From contig JAQUMH010000005.1 in assembly GCA_028718185.1 (NCBI GenBank), positions 1 to 64,000 of the forward strand: DNA of 64,000 nucleotides, read 5' to 3'. Shown piece by piece: positions 22,820 through 32,165 of this stretch. The DNA comes from Elusimicrobiota bacterium. GTDB lineage: Bacteria; Elusimicrobiota; UBA8919. A program made the translations under genes and the position numbers. The notes beneath the pieces were generated by a model. The model was not told where the DNA came from. It ran no database searches and saw only the letters and a list, made by a program, of their open reading frames with translations. The first letter of the stretch is position 1. The number at the start of each line of letters is the position of its first letter.

Positions 22820-24973
22820 TTATATAACCTTGATAAATAACATGCCAAATATCAATAGAGCAGTAAAAATAGTTATATACATTCCAATTTTGAACGAAAT
22901 TGGTTTAAAAACAAATTCAACTATATGTTCCCCTTTGTTTAAAGCAATTGCTCTAAATAAATAATTCGCTCTTAATATCTTGCTTTCTTTTCCATCAACA
23001 TAACACTTCCACCCGGGATAATATGTATCACTTAAAACTAAAAATCCATCATCTGTAAGATTTGCATTTATTAATACATCGGTGTTTTCATATTTTTCTA
23101 TTTTCGCTACTGACCCTTTTGTAGAGATAGAACCATGATTTATGTTTTCTTCCAATATTACAGTTTTTAACGGGTCAAATTTATCAGATTGTAGAATTTC
23201 TAAAATTTTTGTATCGTCAGAAATAATCTCTGCTTTAGGTATAATATACGATTTTGGAGTAAATTGTTTGTTTTCATAAAAATAGAAATCACCTGCAATC
23301 TCAGGTTTTTCTTTTAAATAATTTGTATCTACTGAATATCCACTAATTATATATTTAACATTTTGTAGTCCTAAAAACCGCGCAGCAGAAAATGGTAAAA
23401 CTATTTTTTTATAACCTTCAAAATTACCAAATATAAGCGAATTAAAATATTTTTCATTAAATATATTTACTCGTTTCATTGAAAGCACAGTAGCTACCGA
23501 CACGGAAGATATATGGTATACCATGTTAAAATTAGGAATTATGAAATTTCTCATCCAAAAATAAGGATGCATTCCTGAAGAATATCCTTTAAATCGCTTA
23601 AACAATCTTTGTTGCACTTCTGTTGTGAAACTTTCTGTTCTAAACACATCTTTATCTGATTTTAAAAACTCAGCACTTTTAGGAACTGAAAACCACTTTC
23701 GGATATCATATGTTGGATTTTGTTTTATTCCAAATTTAAATAAATCAATTACTACAAATAAAATCAATATAATCAAATATCTGTGATATTTTTTCGGGAT
23801 TTTTTCAAGAACTATCTCTACACCGAATCCTGCAATAATACAAACCACTAAAGCATTTATGAATAAAATACGCTGATGAATCCTGAAATACTTAAAACCA
23901 GGAAGTATATTTTGGAATATATTTGTTAAATGAAATGCATTGTGTAATGCAATGGTAATAGAAACTATTATTAAAACTAAAAATAATTTTAACTGTAAAT
24001 TATCCTTAAACTTAAACATTAACGCAATTATCATAAATATTATTGGCAAAATCCCAACATAAAATATATTTTCCCAGAAAAGAACGCCTTCGTACGGGTA
24101 AGGACAAGTGCCGTCAACAATATTTCCATAATAAAATGGGAGAATAAATTGGATAATATGTTTAATTTTATATGGATAATTATTTGATAAGTCCCCTATT
24201 ATTTTTGAATCTGTAGCACGATAACTTTCTCGAACCAACTCATATGTTGGAACCAATTGTATCGCGGAAAGACCTATTCCAATCACCATAATGATACCTA
24301 TAGATAACAATATGGGGGTAATCCTCTTTTTCCTAAAAATACCAAATAAAAAGTAGATTAAAATCGCTATAAAAGAATAATATGGTATCTGTGGATGCCC
24401 TGCTAATATTTGAAATGAAAAAACTACTCCGGTTAAAATTATATAAATTATTTTATCCGTCTTAAAATACTTTTCTACTAAATAAAACAAAAGTGGTACC
24501 CAACATGCTGCTTGTATCATATTAAGATGTCTTACATGCAAAATAAAAAAGCCTGAAAACATAAATGATATCGCTGAAAAAAGCGAAGCAGTTTTACCTA
24601 AACCCAATAAGCGAACATAGAAATATGTAAATATTCCTACCAAATAAAATGTTAATATAACACTATAATTAAAAGCAATAGGTGAAGGTAAAATCCGGAA
24701 AAGTAATAGATTCAGAGGATAGCAAAACCCACCTTGTCCTTCTGCATGTATTGGATAGCCACACTGTATATCAGATGTCCATAAAAAAGATTTATTTTGT
24801 TTCAAACATTCAGACAGAAAATTCTTATATGGGTAATTGATACCCATTGTGTCATTTGAATATATATCAGGTGTTATGAATATTTCTTGTAAAGTGGCTG
24901 CTTTCCAAAAGAAAATGAATACTAAAATAAATAATAAAAAGGATACGAGAAAATATTCTTTTGTCTTATTCAT
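22820..24973 (-). CDS. YfhO-family membrane protein, putative glycosyltransferase
   Basis: A 717-residue polytopic protein of the YfhO family. Around twelve membrane helices are followed by a C-terminal extracytoplasmic domain, whose end (LVLSDTYYPGWKCYVDGK, then GEHIVEFVFKP) is the family signature, and a last helix. A TP-D-x-Y-S-type loop (ITPDIYSND) follows the first helix. YfhO proteins in Gram-positive bacteria are tied to glycosylation of teichoic or lipoteichoic acid; in a Gram-negative the role is open, but a sugar transfer at the outer face of the inner membrane is reasonable. It is the first of the three membrane genes in the transcription direction and lies 45 bases after a radical SAM gene. 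Confidence 0.8.
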   Translation of the reverse strand: MNKTKEYFLVSFLLFILVFIFFWKAATLQEIFITPDIYSNDTMGINYPYKNFLSECLKQNKSFLWTSDIQCGYPIHAEGQGGFCYPLNLLLFRILPSPIAFNYSVILTFYLVGIFTYFYVRLLGLGKTASLFSAISFMFSGFFILHVRHLNMIQAACWVPLLFYLVEKYFKTDKIIYIILTGVVFSFQILAGHPQIPYYSFIAILIYFLFGIFRKKRITPILLSIGIIMVIGIGLSAIQLVPTYELVRESYRATDSKIIGDLSNNYPYKIKHIIQFILPFYYGNIVDGTCPYPYEGVLFWENIFYVGILPIIFMIIALMFKFKDNLQLKLFLVLIIVSITIALHNAFHLTNIFQNILPGFKYFRIHQRILFINALVVCIIAGFGVEIVLEKIPKKYHRYLIILILFVVIDLFKFGIKQNPTYDIRKWFSVPKSAEFLKSDKDVFRTESFTTEVQQRLFKRFKGYSSGMHPYFWMRNFIIPNFNMVYHISSVSVATVLSMKRVNIFNEKYFNSLIFGNFEGYKKIVLPFSAARFLGLQNVKYIISGYSVDTNYLKEKPEIAGDFYFYENKQFTPKSYIIPKAEIISDDTKILEILQSDKFDPLKTVILEENINHGSISTKGSVAKIEKYENTDVLINANLTDDGFLVLSDTYYPGWKCYVDGKESKILRANYLFRAIALNKGEHIVEFVFKPISFKIGMYITIFTALLIFGMLFIKVI

Positions 24974-25018
24974 AATTTTAAATTATTTTAAATCTATAAA
25001 ACGAAGGACATCCCCGTT

Positions 25019-25873
25019 CTATAATCCTCTTAACCATTCGGGTTTTAATTTCTTTTTGCCTTTAATGGCGGATTCAAGCATATTCAATAAATTCTTTTTA
25101 TCGTTGGGGAACCGGCCCTCGAGAGGCAAATGATTTGATGCGTGGTTGCTGCGAAAAATAGTTTTTTTCAGTTCAAGACCTTCAATAATATCGTATGTTT
25201 CTTTTACTAATTCAGCGGGGGTTAATTCTTCAAAATCACCTTTTTTAGCTTCTTTATATAAAGGTGTGTCGGGGATAAGCATAAGAGAAAGAAAAGAAAG
25301 ATACCTGGGCTGCATTTTATTAAGAGCTTTTATTGTATCAGTAACGTGTTCTTTAGAATATTTCCTGCCACCTAATCCGAGCAGGACAATAACCGAAGAT
25401 TTTATTCCTGCATCAGAAGCTCTGCTTACTGCTTCTATCATCTCTTGGACACTTGAAGATTTCTTACATCTATTTAATATATTCTGATTACCGCTTTCAA
25501 GCCCCATATATATTAAAGTTAATTTATTGTCAGAAATCTCTTTTAGTTCAGTATCGCTTTTTTTTGTAATATTATAACCGTTAGCATAACTGGAGACACG
25601 CGAAAGTTCGGGGAAGGTTTTATTGAGTTTTTCTAAAACAGGCAGGAGTTTGCTGTTTGATAAAACCAGTGCATCGCCGTCTAAAAGAAACACGCGCTTG
25701 GTATTCGGGCATACCCGACTATATTTTTCTATTTCAGATTCTATTTCCGGATATTCTAAAATACTAAAAGGCATTCCCTGATATGCCCCGCAAAAACTGC
25801 AGGTATTGGCAGAACACCCCGTTGTTACAGGCAACAGAAAGCTATCTCTCTCAGCCGGAGGTCTTATTGTCAT
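25019..25873 (-). CDS. Radical SAM protein (B12-independent, Elp3/COG1032-like core)
   Basis: A 284-residue radical SAM enzyme. The iron-sulphur cluster motif is TTGCSANTCSFCGAY, with cysteines spaced C-x4-C-x2-C as in the group with T-x-G-C-S-Y-N-x-C-x-F-C-G-M-Y. FLLDGDALVLS and LIYMGLESGNQ follow, matching the SAM-binding strands of oxygen-independent coproporphyrinogen oxidase relatives. There is no B12-binding domain. The substrate is unknown. The stop codon is 45 bases upstream of the YfhO-like gene; the start codon follows a palindromic repeat. Confidence 0.82.
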   Translation of the reverse strand: MTIRPPAERDSFLLPVTTGCSANTCSFCGAYQGMPFSILEYPEIESEIEKYSRVCPNTKRVFLLDGDALVLSNSKLLPVLEKLNKTFPELSRVSSYANGYNITKKSDTELKEISDNKLTLIYMGLESGNQNILNRCKKSSSVQEMIEAVSRASDAGIKSSVIVLLGLGGRKYSKEHVTDTIKALNKMQPRYLSFLSLMLIPDTPLYKEAKKGDFEELTPAELVKETYDIIEGLELKKTIFRSNHASNHLPLEGRFPNDKKNLLNMLESAIKGKKKLKPEWLRGL

Positions 25874-25896
25874 TTTTATCAGACCTATTCACTAAT

Positions 25897-25983
25897 CCCC
25901 TCACCTTTTATCCTCTCCCCATAGGCGGAGAGGAAATAAATGAGTAATCTTCTCTCCTGTGAGGAGAAGAAAGAGTTGAGGGG
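25897..25983. repeat. CCCCTCA-CTCTCCCC palindromic repeat, copy 2 (double form)
   Basis: The outer ends are CCCCTCACCTTTTATCCTCT and GAGAAGAAAGAGTTGAGGGG. The centre contains two small hairpins, CTCTCCCCATAGGCGGAGAG and TCTCTCCTGTGAGGAGA, so it looks like two units with the inner ends eroded. It lies between the methyltransferase and the radical SAM genes. Confidence 0.75.
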
Positions 25984-25987
25984 TATT

Positions 25988-26707
25988 TCAAGCAGAAGAC
26001 TTTTTATTTTTATAAAAAATAATACTCCAAATAACTAAAATAATCAGAGCGATAAGAACTAAAATTATATTTTTTCCAAAACTTACTTTACCCCATAGTT
26101 TATCTTCATACATTTCAAAAAACAATGGGAAAAGTAAAATCAGCAATAATAAATTTGTCTCATTTTTTAATACTTTATTCCAATTAAACAATCTATTGGG
26201 TTTTCTGAAATTTTTTATCTTAGGGAAAAAAGCAGTGACTGATTTCCTATAATTATCATAAGCAACACCGAACTTAAGAAAAAGATAGGACTCTTCTGCT
26301 TTTATTATAAAATAATATTCAACAAAAAACCAAAGGACTATCGTAAAGAAAAAGTTTATTTCCCACCAGATAATCATAAATCCCAGCCATATCAGAAAAT
26401 TTGCAAAATATAACGGGTTCCTGCACATCAGGTAAGCACCGTCAGTAACAACTTCTGACACGGAAATTACCGTTCCCCTTCCGCTTGTTCCCGGTTTTTT
26501 ATACCCTATAACTAACACCCTTAAAGAAAAACCGACTAACGCCACCAAAACACCAAAAATATCCGTAATGTAATCCATTTTCATAGAATCGAATGGCATC
26601 ACGGGACCCATAAATATTACCAGCAATATCAAAATCGGGACAAACAAATAACTCCTGTACTTAAAAAACCAATTACCGATTGCAATTGTCAAATTATCAA
26701 TTTCCAT
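25988..26707 (-). CDS. Isoprenylcysteine carboxyl methyltransferase (ICMT)-family membrane protein
   Basis: A 239-residue membrane protein with about six helices. The family motif is clear: VVTDGAYLMCRNPLYFANFL, then AEESYLFLKFGVAYDNYRKSV and a FFPKI ending, as in the ICMT/PEMT phospholipid methyltransferase family that binds SAM at the membrane face. A C-terminal pair of helices extends beyond the core. In bacteria such proteins methylate lipids or unknown membrane substrates; protein prenylation is not expected. It is separated from pfkA by a 125-base gap filled by an inverted tandem repeat. Confidence 0.78.
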   Translation of the reverse strand: MEIDNLTIAIGNWFFKYRSYLFVPILILLVIFMGPVMPFDSMKMDYITDIFGVLVALVGFSLRVLVIGYKKPGTSGRGTVISVSEVVTDGAYLMCRNPLYFANFLIWLGFMIIWWEINFFFTIVLWFFVEYYFIIKAEESYLFLKFGVAYDNYRKSVTAFFPKIKNFRKPNRLFNWNKVLKNETNLLLLILLFPLFFEMYEDKLWGKVSFGKNIILVLIALIILVIWSIIFYKNKKSSA

Positions 26708-26752
26708 TTTTTTGTTTCCTCACTTTATTAAATATGAAATGTGTAAAGAAAA

Positions 26753-26828
26753 GTTTTAGGGTTTTAGAGTTTTAGGGTTATAGGGTTCTAACTCTATGAA
26801 CTCTACGAACTCTATAACTCTATAACGC
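26753..26828. repeat. Inverted tandem 8-mer element, TTATAGGG type, copy 1
   Basis: The left arm is built from TTTTAGGG, TTTTAGAG, TTTTAGGG and TTATAGGG; the right arm from AACTCTAT, GAACTCTAC, GAACTCTAT and AACTCTAT, ending in AACGC. The arms are degenerate inverted copies of each other, flanked by AAGAAAAG-like sequence. Copies of this version lie at 27839 and 34064. Confidence 0.8.
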
Positions 26829-26833
26829 TTTCC

Positions 26834-27793
26834 TTACACTGCGAGTTTTTCTATTAGTTTTAATGTGTCTTTATCGATTGACTTCCTTCCGGAAACTACC
26901 TGTTCTACCGGCAGTGATTTTATTTTTCCTTTCTGTAACACAACTACTTTATTCTTAATTCCCTTTAAAATTAAATCCACTGCGTAACTCCCAAACTTGG
27001 ATGCAAGATTTCTGCTCCTCCCGGATGGATTACCACCGCGCTGGATATAGCCAAGATTGCTTACTTTTACTTCAATACCGGTACATTTATTAATTTGACC
27101 TGCAACCTGCTTAGCATCCCCGCAGCCTTCAGCAAAAACTATTATTACTGATGTCTTTTTCTTTTTCTGGTCTTTTTTTAATTCTTCACAAATATTTTCA
27201 ATATTGTATTTAACCTCAGGTATAAAAACAAATTCGGCACCTGATGCAAGTCCTATTTCTAAAGCAAGAAATCCATGTTCCCTGCCCATAACTTCAACTA
27301 TAAAAACTCTGTCAAAACTGGTGGCTGTATCTCTTATTTTATCAATAGCATCAACTGCCGTGTCAATTGCAGTATCAAATCCTATTGTTTCATCTGTCCC
27401 GTAAACATCATTATCAATGCTTGCCGGAATACCAATAACAGGAATACCATACTTTGAAATTCTTTTTGCCGCGGTAATTGAACCATCACCGCCGATTGCA
27501 ACTAGATAATCAATATCGTTATCCTTCAGAGTTTTTACTGCTTTTAGTAAACCTGAATCTGTTCTAATTTCCTTACATCTTGAACTTTTTAGAATTGTGC
27601 CGCCATGGTAAATTATTCCGCTGACAGAACGAGGTCCCATCTTAAAAATATTTTCTTTAATAAGTCCTTCATAACCGTTCAACACTCCATAAACTTCAAG
27701 CCCTTCAGTACCGGAACGACGGACAATCGCCCTTATACAGGCATTCATTCCCGGGGCATCACCTCCGGGTGTAACTATTGCTATTCTTTTCAT
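26834..27793 (-). CDS. pfkA: 6-phosphofructokinase, ATP-dependent type
   Basis: A 319-residue enzyme, the normal length, that phosphorylates fructose 6-phosphate to fructose 1,6-bisphosphate in glycolysis. The ATP loop GGDAPGMN is at 10-17 and GGDGS at 101-105. Catalytic Asp127 and Asp129 lie in PASIDND. Gly104 marks the ATP-using class, where pyrophosphate enzymes have Asp; residue 124 is Ala, while Escherichia coli has Gly and pyrophosphate enzymes have Lys. R21 and R25 of the allosteric site are kept. MGREHG and GYIQRGGNP match the substrate sites. GAGAGGA precedes the ATG. It is flanked on both sides by inverted tandem repeats, and it is likely transcribed alone. Confidence 0.93.
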   Translation of the reverse strand: MKRIAIVTPGGDAPGMNACIRAIVRRSGTEGLEVYGVLNGYEGLIKENIFKMGPRSVSGIIYHGGTILKSSRCKEIRTDSGLLKAVKTLKDNDIDYLVAIGGDGSITAAKRISKYGIPVIGIPASIDNDVYGTDETIGFDTAIDTAVDAIDKIRDTATSFDRVFIVEVMGREHGFLALEIGLASGAEFVFIPEVKYNIENICEELKKDQKKKKTSVIIVFAEGCGDAKQVAGQINKCTGIEVKVSNLGYIQRGGNPSGRSRNLASKFGSYAVDLILKGIKNKVVVLQKGKIKSLPVEQVVSGRKSIDKDTLKLIEKLAV

Positions 27794-27838
27794 TTTTGAG
27801 TCCTCTCTTAACTAAATATGTGTAATATGTAAAGAAAA

Positions 27839-27905
27839 GTTTTAGGGTTTTAGGGTTTTAACTCTATGAACTCTATAACCCTATAACTCTATAACTCTTT
27901 AACGC
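27839..27905. repeat. Inverted tandem 8-mer element, TTATAGGG type, copy 2
   Basis: A shorter copy of the 26753-26828 element: TTTTAGGG, TTTTAGGG, then AACTCTAT, GAACTCTAT, AACCCTAT, AACTCTAT and AACTCTTT, ending AACGCTTTT. Found between the 5'-nucleotidase gene and pfkA. Confidence 0.8.
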
Positions 27906-27911
27906 TTTTTC

Positions 27912-29438
27912 TTATTTTGTTATATTTTCAATTCTACCTTCAACCTGGGCTTTTATTGGTGAATGGCTTTTTACAAATTGAATTTGCGCTTCTGTATCAA
28001 TAATTCCGGTATCGTGAGTATTTTTTCCTTTTTTAAACACGCTAAAGCTATCGCCGCCCTTAACAAGGAATGAATTCGTAGCAACTTTATAATACTTTTT
28101 TAGATCTATCGGATTATCACCAATATTAACTTCTATTATCCTTTCGCCTTCGTCTTTATCCATATCATATTTATACTTTAACCCGGAAACTTGTAATGTA
28201 ACTGCCTTGCCGGAAACAGATTTTTCTAAAATTCCTCTTATCTGAGCACCTGTGAGCTGTAATGTAAAAATCGTATTCCTAAACGGTGAAAGTTCATAAA
28301 TATTTCGTATTGTAATTTTGCCCTCGGGAAGGTCGGCACGAATACCGCCTATATTCTGGAATGCAACATCAGAATCAGTGATTTTTCTGAATACATCTGC
28401 CTGCCAATTACCAAGCGGCAACTCACCGTTTTTTAGTAAATTTTTTGTAAGCGAATGTGAAAGAAACTGTTCCGAGGTCCCGATAACAGTCTCCATTTTT
28501 CCAGAAATGTCTTTTGTCAAATTGTCTATTATTTTTTTAAATTCTAAGTCTTCGCCGTATTTTTTCTTTGTAAGCGAGACCAATTTGCATTTTAAATTAA
28601 CAATTTTTTTATTCCTGATTTTAAGTATTGTTTGACCTACACATCTACCGTTACCACCTGCCTGAACAATAATAGTATTTTTGACTTTTATAGGATTTTT
28701 TAGAAATGTGTGGGTATGCCCGCCAATAATCATATCAATACCTTCAACATTTTTGGCAAGGAATACGTCGTCTTCAAAATCATTTTCTTCTGAAAGACCT
28801 ATGTGGGTAAGTAATACAATTATATCCGCCTTTTTCTTTAGTTGAGGAATATATTTTTTGGCGACATCTACTTCTCTCTTAAATTGCAGTCCTCTACTCA
28901 CTTCCGGTATTGTTATATATGGCATTGCAGAAGTCGTTAAGCCCAAAACGGCTATTTTAATACCTTTTATTTCTTTTATAAAATACGATTCCATCCATTT
29001 AGGCGTTTGCCCGGTCTTTTTATCAACAATATTTGCGCCCAATACCGAAAAATTAGCCATTTCAATAAGTTTTTTCAGCTGTGTTTGGCCCTTGTCAAAT
29101 TCATGATTACCAATTGTCATCGCATCGTAACCGAGCTCGTTCATAATCTTTATTATAATTTCACCGTCACCTAAATCACCCTCCGGTGTCCCCTGGAAAA
29201 TGTCACCGGCATCCAATAACATATACGGTTTCTTCTGTTTTTTCAGGAAATTGGACAGAATGGCACTGCCGCCAATATCCCCACCAAAATTGTCCGGTGA
29301 TGATAAAATATGCCCGTGCACATCATTTGTATTAAGAATAGTTATTTGTGTAGTTGTTAATCCAAGATACAGAAAATACAAAACACCAACAAAAATTATT
29401 GTTATACACCAAAATAATAACTTTTTTAAGTTTTTCAT
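27912..29438 (-). CDS. 5'-nucleotidase / 2',3'-cyclic phosphodiesterase (UshA-like)
   Basis: A 508-residue enzyme, inner-membrane anchored by one N-terminal helix (LLFWCITIIFVGVLYFLYLG), with the active part in the periplasm. The metallophosphoesterase motifs are all present: LNTNDVHGH, DAGDIFQG, TIGNHEFD and IGGHTHTF, which hold two metal ions. The C-terminal 5'-nucleotidase domain shows QNIGGIRADL and VKGGDSFSVF, residues that stack the nucleobase. It would release nucleosides and phosphate from extracellular nucleotides. It is flanked by an inverted repeat and the Fic gene, with no evident partner. Confidence 0.88.
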   Translation of the reverse strand: MKNLKKLLFWCITIIFVGVLYFLYLGLTTTQITILNTNDVHGHILSSPDNFGGDIGGSAILSNFLKKQKKPYMLLDAGDIFQGTPEGDLGDGEIIIKIMNELGYDAMTIGNHEFDKGQTQLKKLIEMANFSVLGANIVDKKTGQTPKWMESYFIKEIKGIKIAVLGLTTSAMPYITIPEVSRGLQFKREVDVAKKYIPQLKKKADIIVLLTHIGLSEENDFEDDVFLAKNVEGIDMIIGGHTHTFLKNPIKVKNTIIVQAGGNGRCVGQTILKIRNKKIVNLKCKLVSLTKKKYGEDLEFKKIIDNLTKDISGKMETVIGTSEQFLSHSLTKNLLKNGELPLGNWQADVFRKITDSDVAFQNIGGIRADLPEGKITIRNIYELSPFRNTIFTLQLTGAQIRGILEKSVSGKAVTLQVSGLKYKYDMDKDEGERIIEVNIGDNPIDLKKYYKVATNSFLVKGGDSFSVFKKGKNTHDTGIIDTEAQIQFVKSHSPIKAQVEGRIENITK

Positions 29439-29520
29439 ATATGTTAATTTAGCATCTCGTTCTTCATATATTATTAGAAACCGGAAAAATCAAATATGTG
29501 TGAAGCATTTTCATTCTCCA

Positions 29521-30549
29521 CTACTTAAGTCTATATTTGACTGACCGTCCTTTGCCTTCAATTATTAAAATACTCCTATCAACCAATTTTTGCAGGTCAG
29601 TTTGAGCGGTTTTATTGGAAACATGAAAAAGTTTTCTATAATTTTTATTTGTTACATTCCCATTTCGCTGGATATACGAAACAACAGAAATCTGCCTAGG
29701 GTTTAAGTCTTTTGGGACTCCTTCCTGTTTTAATTCCTTTATCTTTTCTATTTCATTTTTTACCCTTTCAAGTTCAAAAACCATTCCCTCCAGAAAATAT
29801 TCAAGCCATTCAGTTAAATCCCCGTTATTTTTTTGTACGGACTCTATCGCGCAGTAGTACCTTTCTCTGTCTCTCTCATAATATTCTTCAAGAGCAAATA
29901 ACTTACGGATGTCATAACTGTTTAAGTAAAGAACCAACATTGTAAGTGCGCGTGAACAACGACCGTTGCCATCCATAAATGGATGTATCCTCACGAGTTC
30001 ATAATGAGAGATTCCCGCTTTCAACAATAAATGTATTTCCTTTTCTGCGTTTAAAAAAGTAACAAACTCATCCATCATGCCATAAACATGTTCAGCTGCA
30101 GGCGGTAAATAAACTACTTCACCGGTCGAAGTGTCTTTTATGACATTTTGTTGGTTGCGATATTCACCTTTCAGACTGCCTGAAAGGATTCCGTCCATTG
30201 TAATGTAATGCATTTTTAAAATTATTTTATGACTTATCGTTTTTTCTATCTCACTGATTTTTTCTATATAATCAAGCACATTAAAATAATTATGCACTTC
30301 CTTTACGTCCTTTTCAGTTGCTCCTGTAACTTTCTCGTTTTTTGATACCTTTTCCACTTGATTTAATGTCAGACGGTTGCCTTCAATCGCGGTAGAATAA
30401 TGACTGCTTTTAATTTTCGCTTTATGTCGAAGTTTTTTCTCCCAGATTGGAAGAATATCCGCTTTTGATATGTAAGAGTTCAACGACTCTATCTTTGAAA
30501 TAGCGTTTAATATGCGGTTGGTAATCGTGTAATTTGGTTTATATGCCAT
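29521..30549 (-). CDS. Fic-domain protein with inhibitory motif and winged helix
   Basis: A 342-residue Fic protein. The catalytic motif HPFMDGNGRCSR spans 189-200 with His189. An N-terminal inhibitory helix carries S52-T-A-I-E56-G57, matching [S/T]xxxE[G/N], so this is a self-inhibited class II protein. The C-terminus (about 275-342) is a winged helix (NPRQISVVSYIQ, then VSNKTAQTDLQKLV). Fic enzymes transfer AMP from ATP to Ser, Thr or Tyr of proteins; the target here is unknown. The winged helix suggests contact with DNA. No antitoxin gene is adjacent. A TATAAT lies close upstream, so the gene may have its own promoter. Confidence 0.88.
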   Translation of the reverse strand: MAYKPNYTITNRILNAISKIESLNSYISKADILPIWEKKLRHKAKIKSSHYSTAIEGNRLTLNQVEKVSKNEKVTGATEKDVKEVHNYFNVLDYIEKISEIEKTISHKIILKMHYITMDGILSGSLKGEYRNQQNVIKDTSTGEVVYLPPAAEHVYGMMDEFVTFLNAEKEIHLLLKAGISHYELVRIHPFMDGNGRCSRALTMLVLYLNSYDIRKLFALEEYYERDRERYYCAIESVQKNNGDLTEWLEYFLEGMVFELERVKNEIEKIKELKQEGVPKDLNPRQISVVSYIQRNGNVTNKNYRKLFHVSNKTAQTDLQKLVDRSILIIEGKGRSVKYRLK

Positions 30550-30713
30550 ATATCATATTTTAGTATATATTATACGATAAATAAGAATAATTATCAAGCA
30601 TAAAATCGTGTAATAATCGTGTAATACGATTTGGGAAATGTAAGAATGCCTTTAGCATTTTTATATGTTTTTTTATAAAGAAACCAAAACCGTTGTCCCC
30701 TATTTCTAAAGAT

Positions 30714-31979
30714 CTATTCCAATGTTTTACTAGACATTTTTTTTATAGATTTTTCGTATTCTACAATCAATTCTTTGCATATCTTCAAATGTTCATGTAA
30801 TCTTTCATAACCAGTATCACTCCATTTTTGCTTTATCTGAACAGGATATTGATCATTTACAAAATATTTAAAACCTATTAATTGTCTGTTAATACATTCA
30901 TAAGCTACTTTTGAATTTGTATTTCCTAGTAATATTGTAATTTCTTTAATTTTTTCTATCTTGTCATATATATAATGCAAATTGCGTCCACCACCTTCAA
31001 GATCAACAGATCCATCTATAAATTTTGGTTTCAAATAAAGCAGCAGTATTTCTGCAGAATCAATTGAGTCAAGATCTGTAATATTTTTTACTAAATATGA
31101 CCAGAATTTATCGCGAACATACTTATCGTTAAATAACAATAAAACCTCAGATTTATTTAAGGATGCTTCCATCCCGCAAAGCGCTTCTAAAGCAGGTAAC
31201 TTTTCATATGGATCTGTAATCATTTTTTTTAAGATAGGAATTGCTTCTTTATCTCTTATATTCTGAATAATTTGGTACGAAAGGAATCTATAAGGATACG
31301 TACTATAAAAGTAACCAATCCCATGCCCAATAAAAATTAGATGAAATTTTCTCTCACCTTCTAAATAAATGGCATATGGAATAATGGATTTACCATATTT
31401 TGACAAATTCTCATTTTTAATTTCTGATGATAATATTTTATTCACCGAACTGTCAAAAAAGTATTTCTTCCCTTTAATTGTTTCTACCACATCTTTAACT
31501 ACTTTCCTTGAATCTTTAAATTCACTTTCTGAATAATATTTTCTATAATTTTTGTTATTTGTTATTATAATACCCTTCGTACTAAAAAAGGCAATGGTAA
31601 ACCATAATAATAATGAGCCTAAGAAAGTAAATAATAATCCAATAAGTTTATCTTCAGTATATTTGTGTATAAAAAATCTAATAAAATAGATTGGGATTGT
31701 AGTAAATAACGAAATAAAAAACACAAATATTAAAATATATGGGCTCAATAGTCCTATTAGAAAATGTCCACTGTTTTGTATAGTTGCCAAAATATACCCG
31801 CATGCTAATAACAATAGATATGCGTTTCCGATATCTTTTAAAAACCCTAATGAAGATGTTCTTAATTTATCAACTTTTTTAATATTATTCTTTTCAATTG
31901 TTGTACCTATTTCATATGTACAAAAAGAGCAAAATTTAGAATCATTATCTATTTCTTTACCACAATTCTGGCATATCAT
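30714..31979 (-). CDS. Zinc-ribbon membrane protein with possible helical repeats, function unknown
   Basis: A 421-residue protein I cannot name. It begins with a zinc ribbon (C-x2-C in ICQNCGK, C-x2-C in KFCSFC, residues 3-20), followed by about three or four membrane helices (residues 48-140) and a long soluble C-terminus. Part of that region (EAIPILKKMITDPYEKLPALEALCG) looks like HEAT or armadillo repeats. An AAGGA site precedes the ATG. The gene is divergent from the nucleoside kinase. Its role cannot be inferred; base use looks like that of its neighbours. Confidence 0.6.
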   Translation of the reverse strand: MICQNCGKEIDNDSKFCSFCTYEIGTTIEKNNIKKVDKLRTSSLGFLKDIGNAYLLLLACGYILATIQNSGHFLIGLLSPYILIFVFFISLFTTIPIYFIRFFIHKYTEDKLIGLLFTFLGSLLLWFTIAFFSTKGIIITNNKNYRKYYSESEFKDSRKVVKDVVETIKGKKYFFDSSVNKILSSEIKNENLSKYGKSIIPYAIYLEGERKFHLIFIGHGIGYFYSTYPYRFLSYQIIQNIRDKEAIPILKKMITDPYEKLPALEALCGMEASLNKSEVLLLFNDKYVRDKFWSYLVKNITDLDSIDSAEILLLYLKPKFIDGSVDLEGGGRNLHYIYDKIEKIKEITILLGNTNSKVAYECINRQLIGFKYFVNDQYPVQIKQKWSDTGYERLHEHLKICKELIVEYEKSIKKMSSKTLE

Positions 31980-32130
31980 TTTATTAATCCTTCTTGTTAT
32001 ATTAGTATTGATTACTGTTCAGGGATGGAGTAATCTTCTGCAATTTAATTGTTTTGACTTATTGCAGGATACTAATATTATAATTTTACAATTTTTAACC
32101 GGAAAATCAATCATATTTATCTTAATTCAT

Positions 32131-32159
32131 TTGACATCTTAGCATTTTTTATCTATAAT
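32131..32159 (+). promoter_or_regulatory. Perfect sigma-70 promoter giving a leaderless transcript
   Basis: TTGACA at 32131-32136, exactly 17 bases, TATAAT at 32154-32159. The ATG of the kinase gene begins at 32166, seven bases past the -10 box, which is where transcription should start. The mRNA would therefore have almost no leader. Confidence 0.85.
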
Positions 32160-32165
32160 TTTTTT

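Noticed and set aside
29521-30549. Fic gene as half of a toxin-antitoxin pair
   Set aside because: The inhibitory motif is inside the same protein (class II), and no small antitoxin gene is adjacent.
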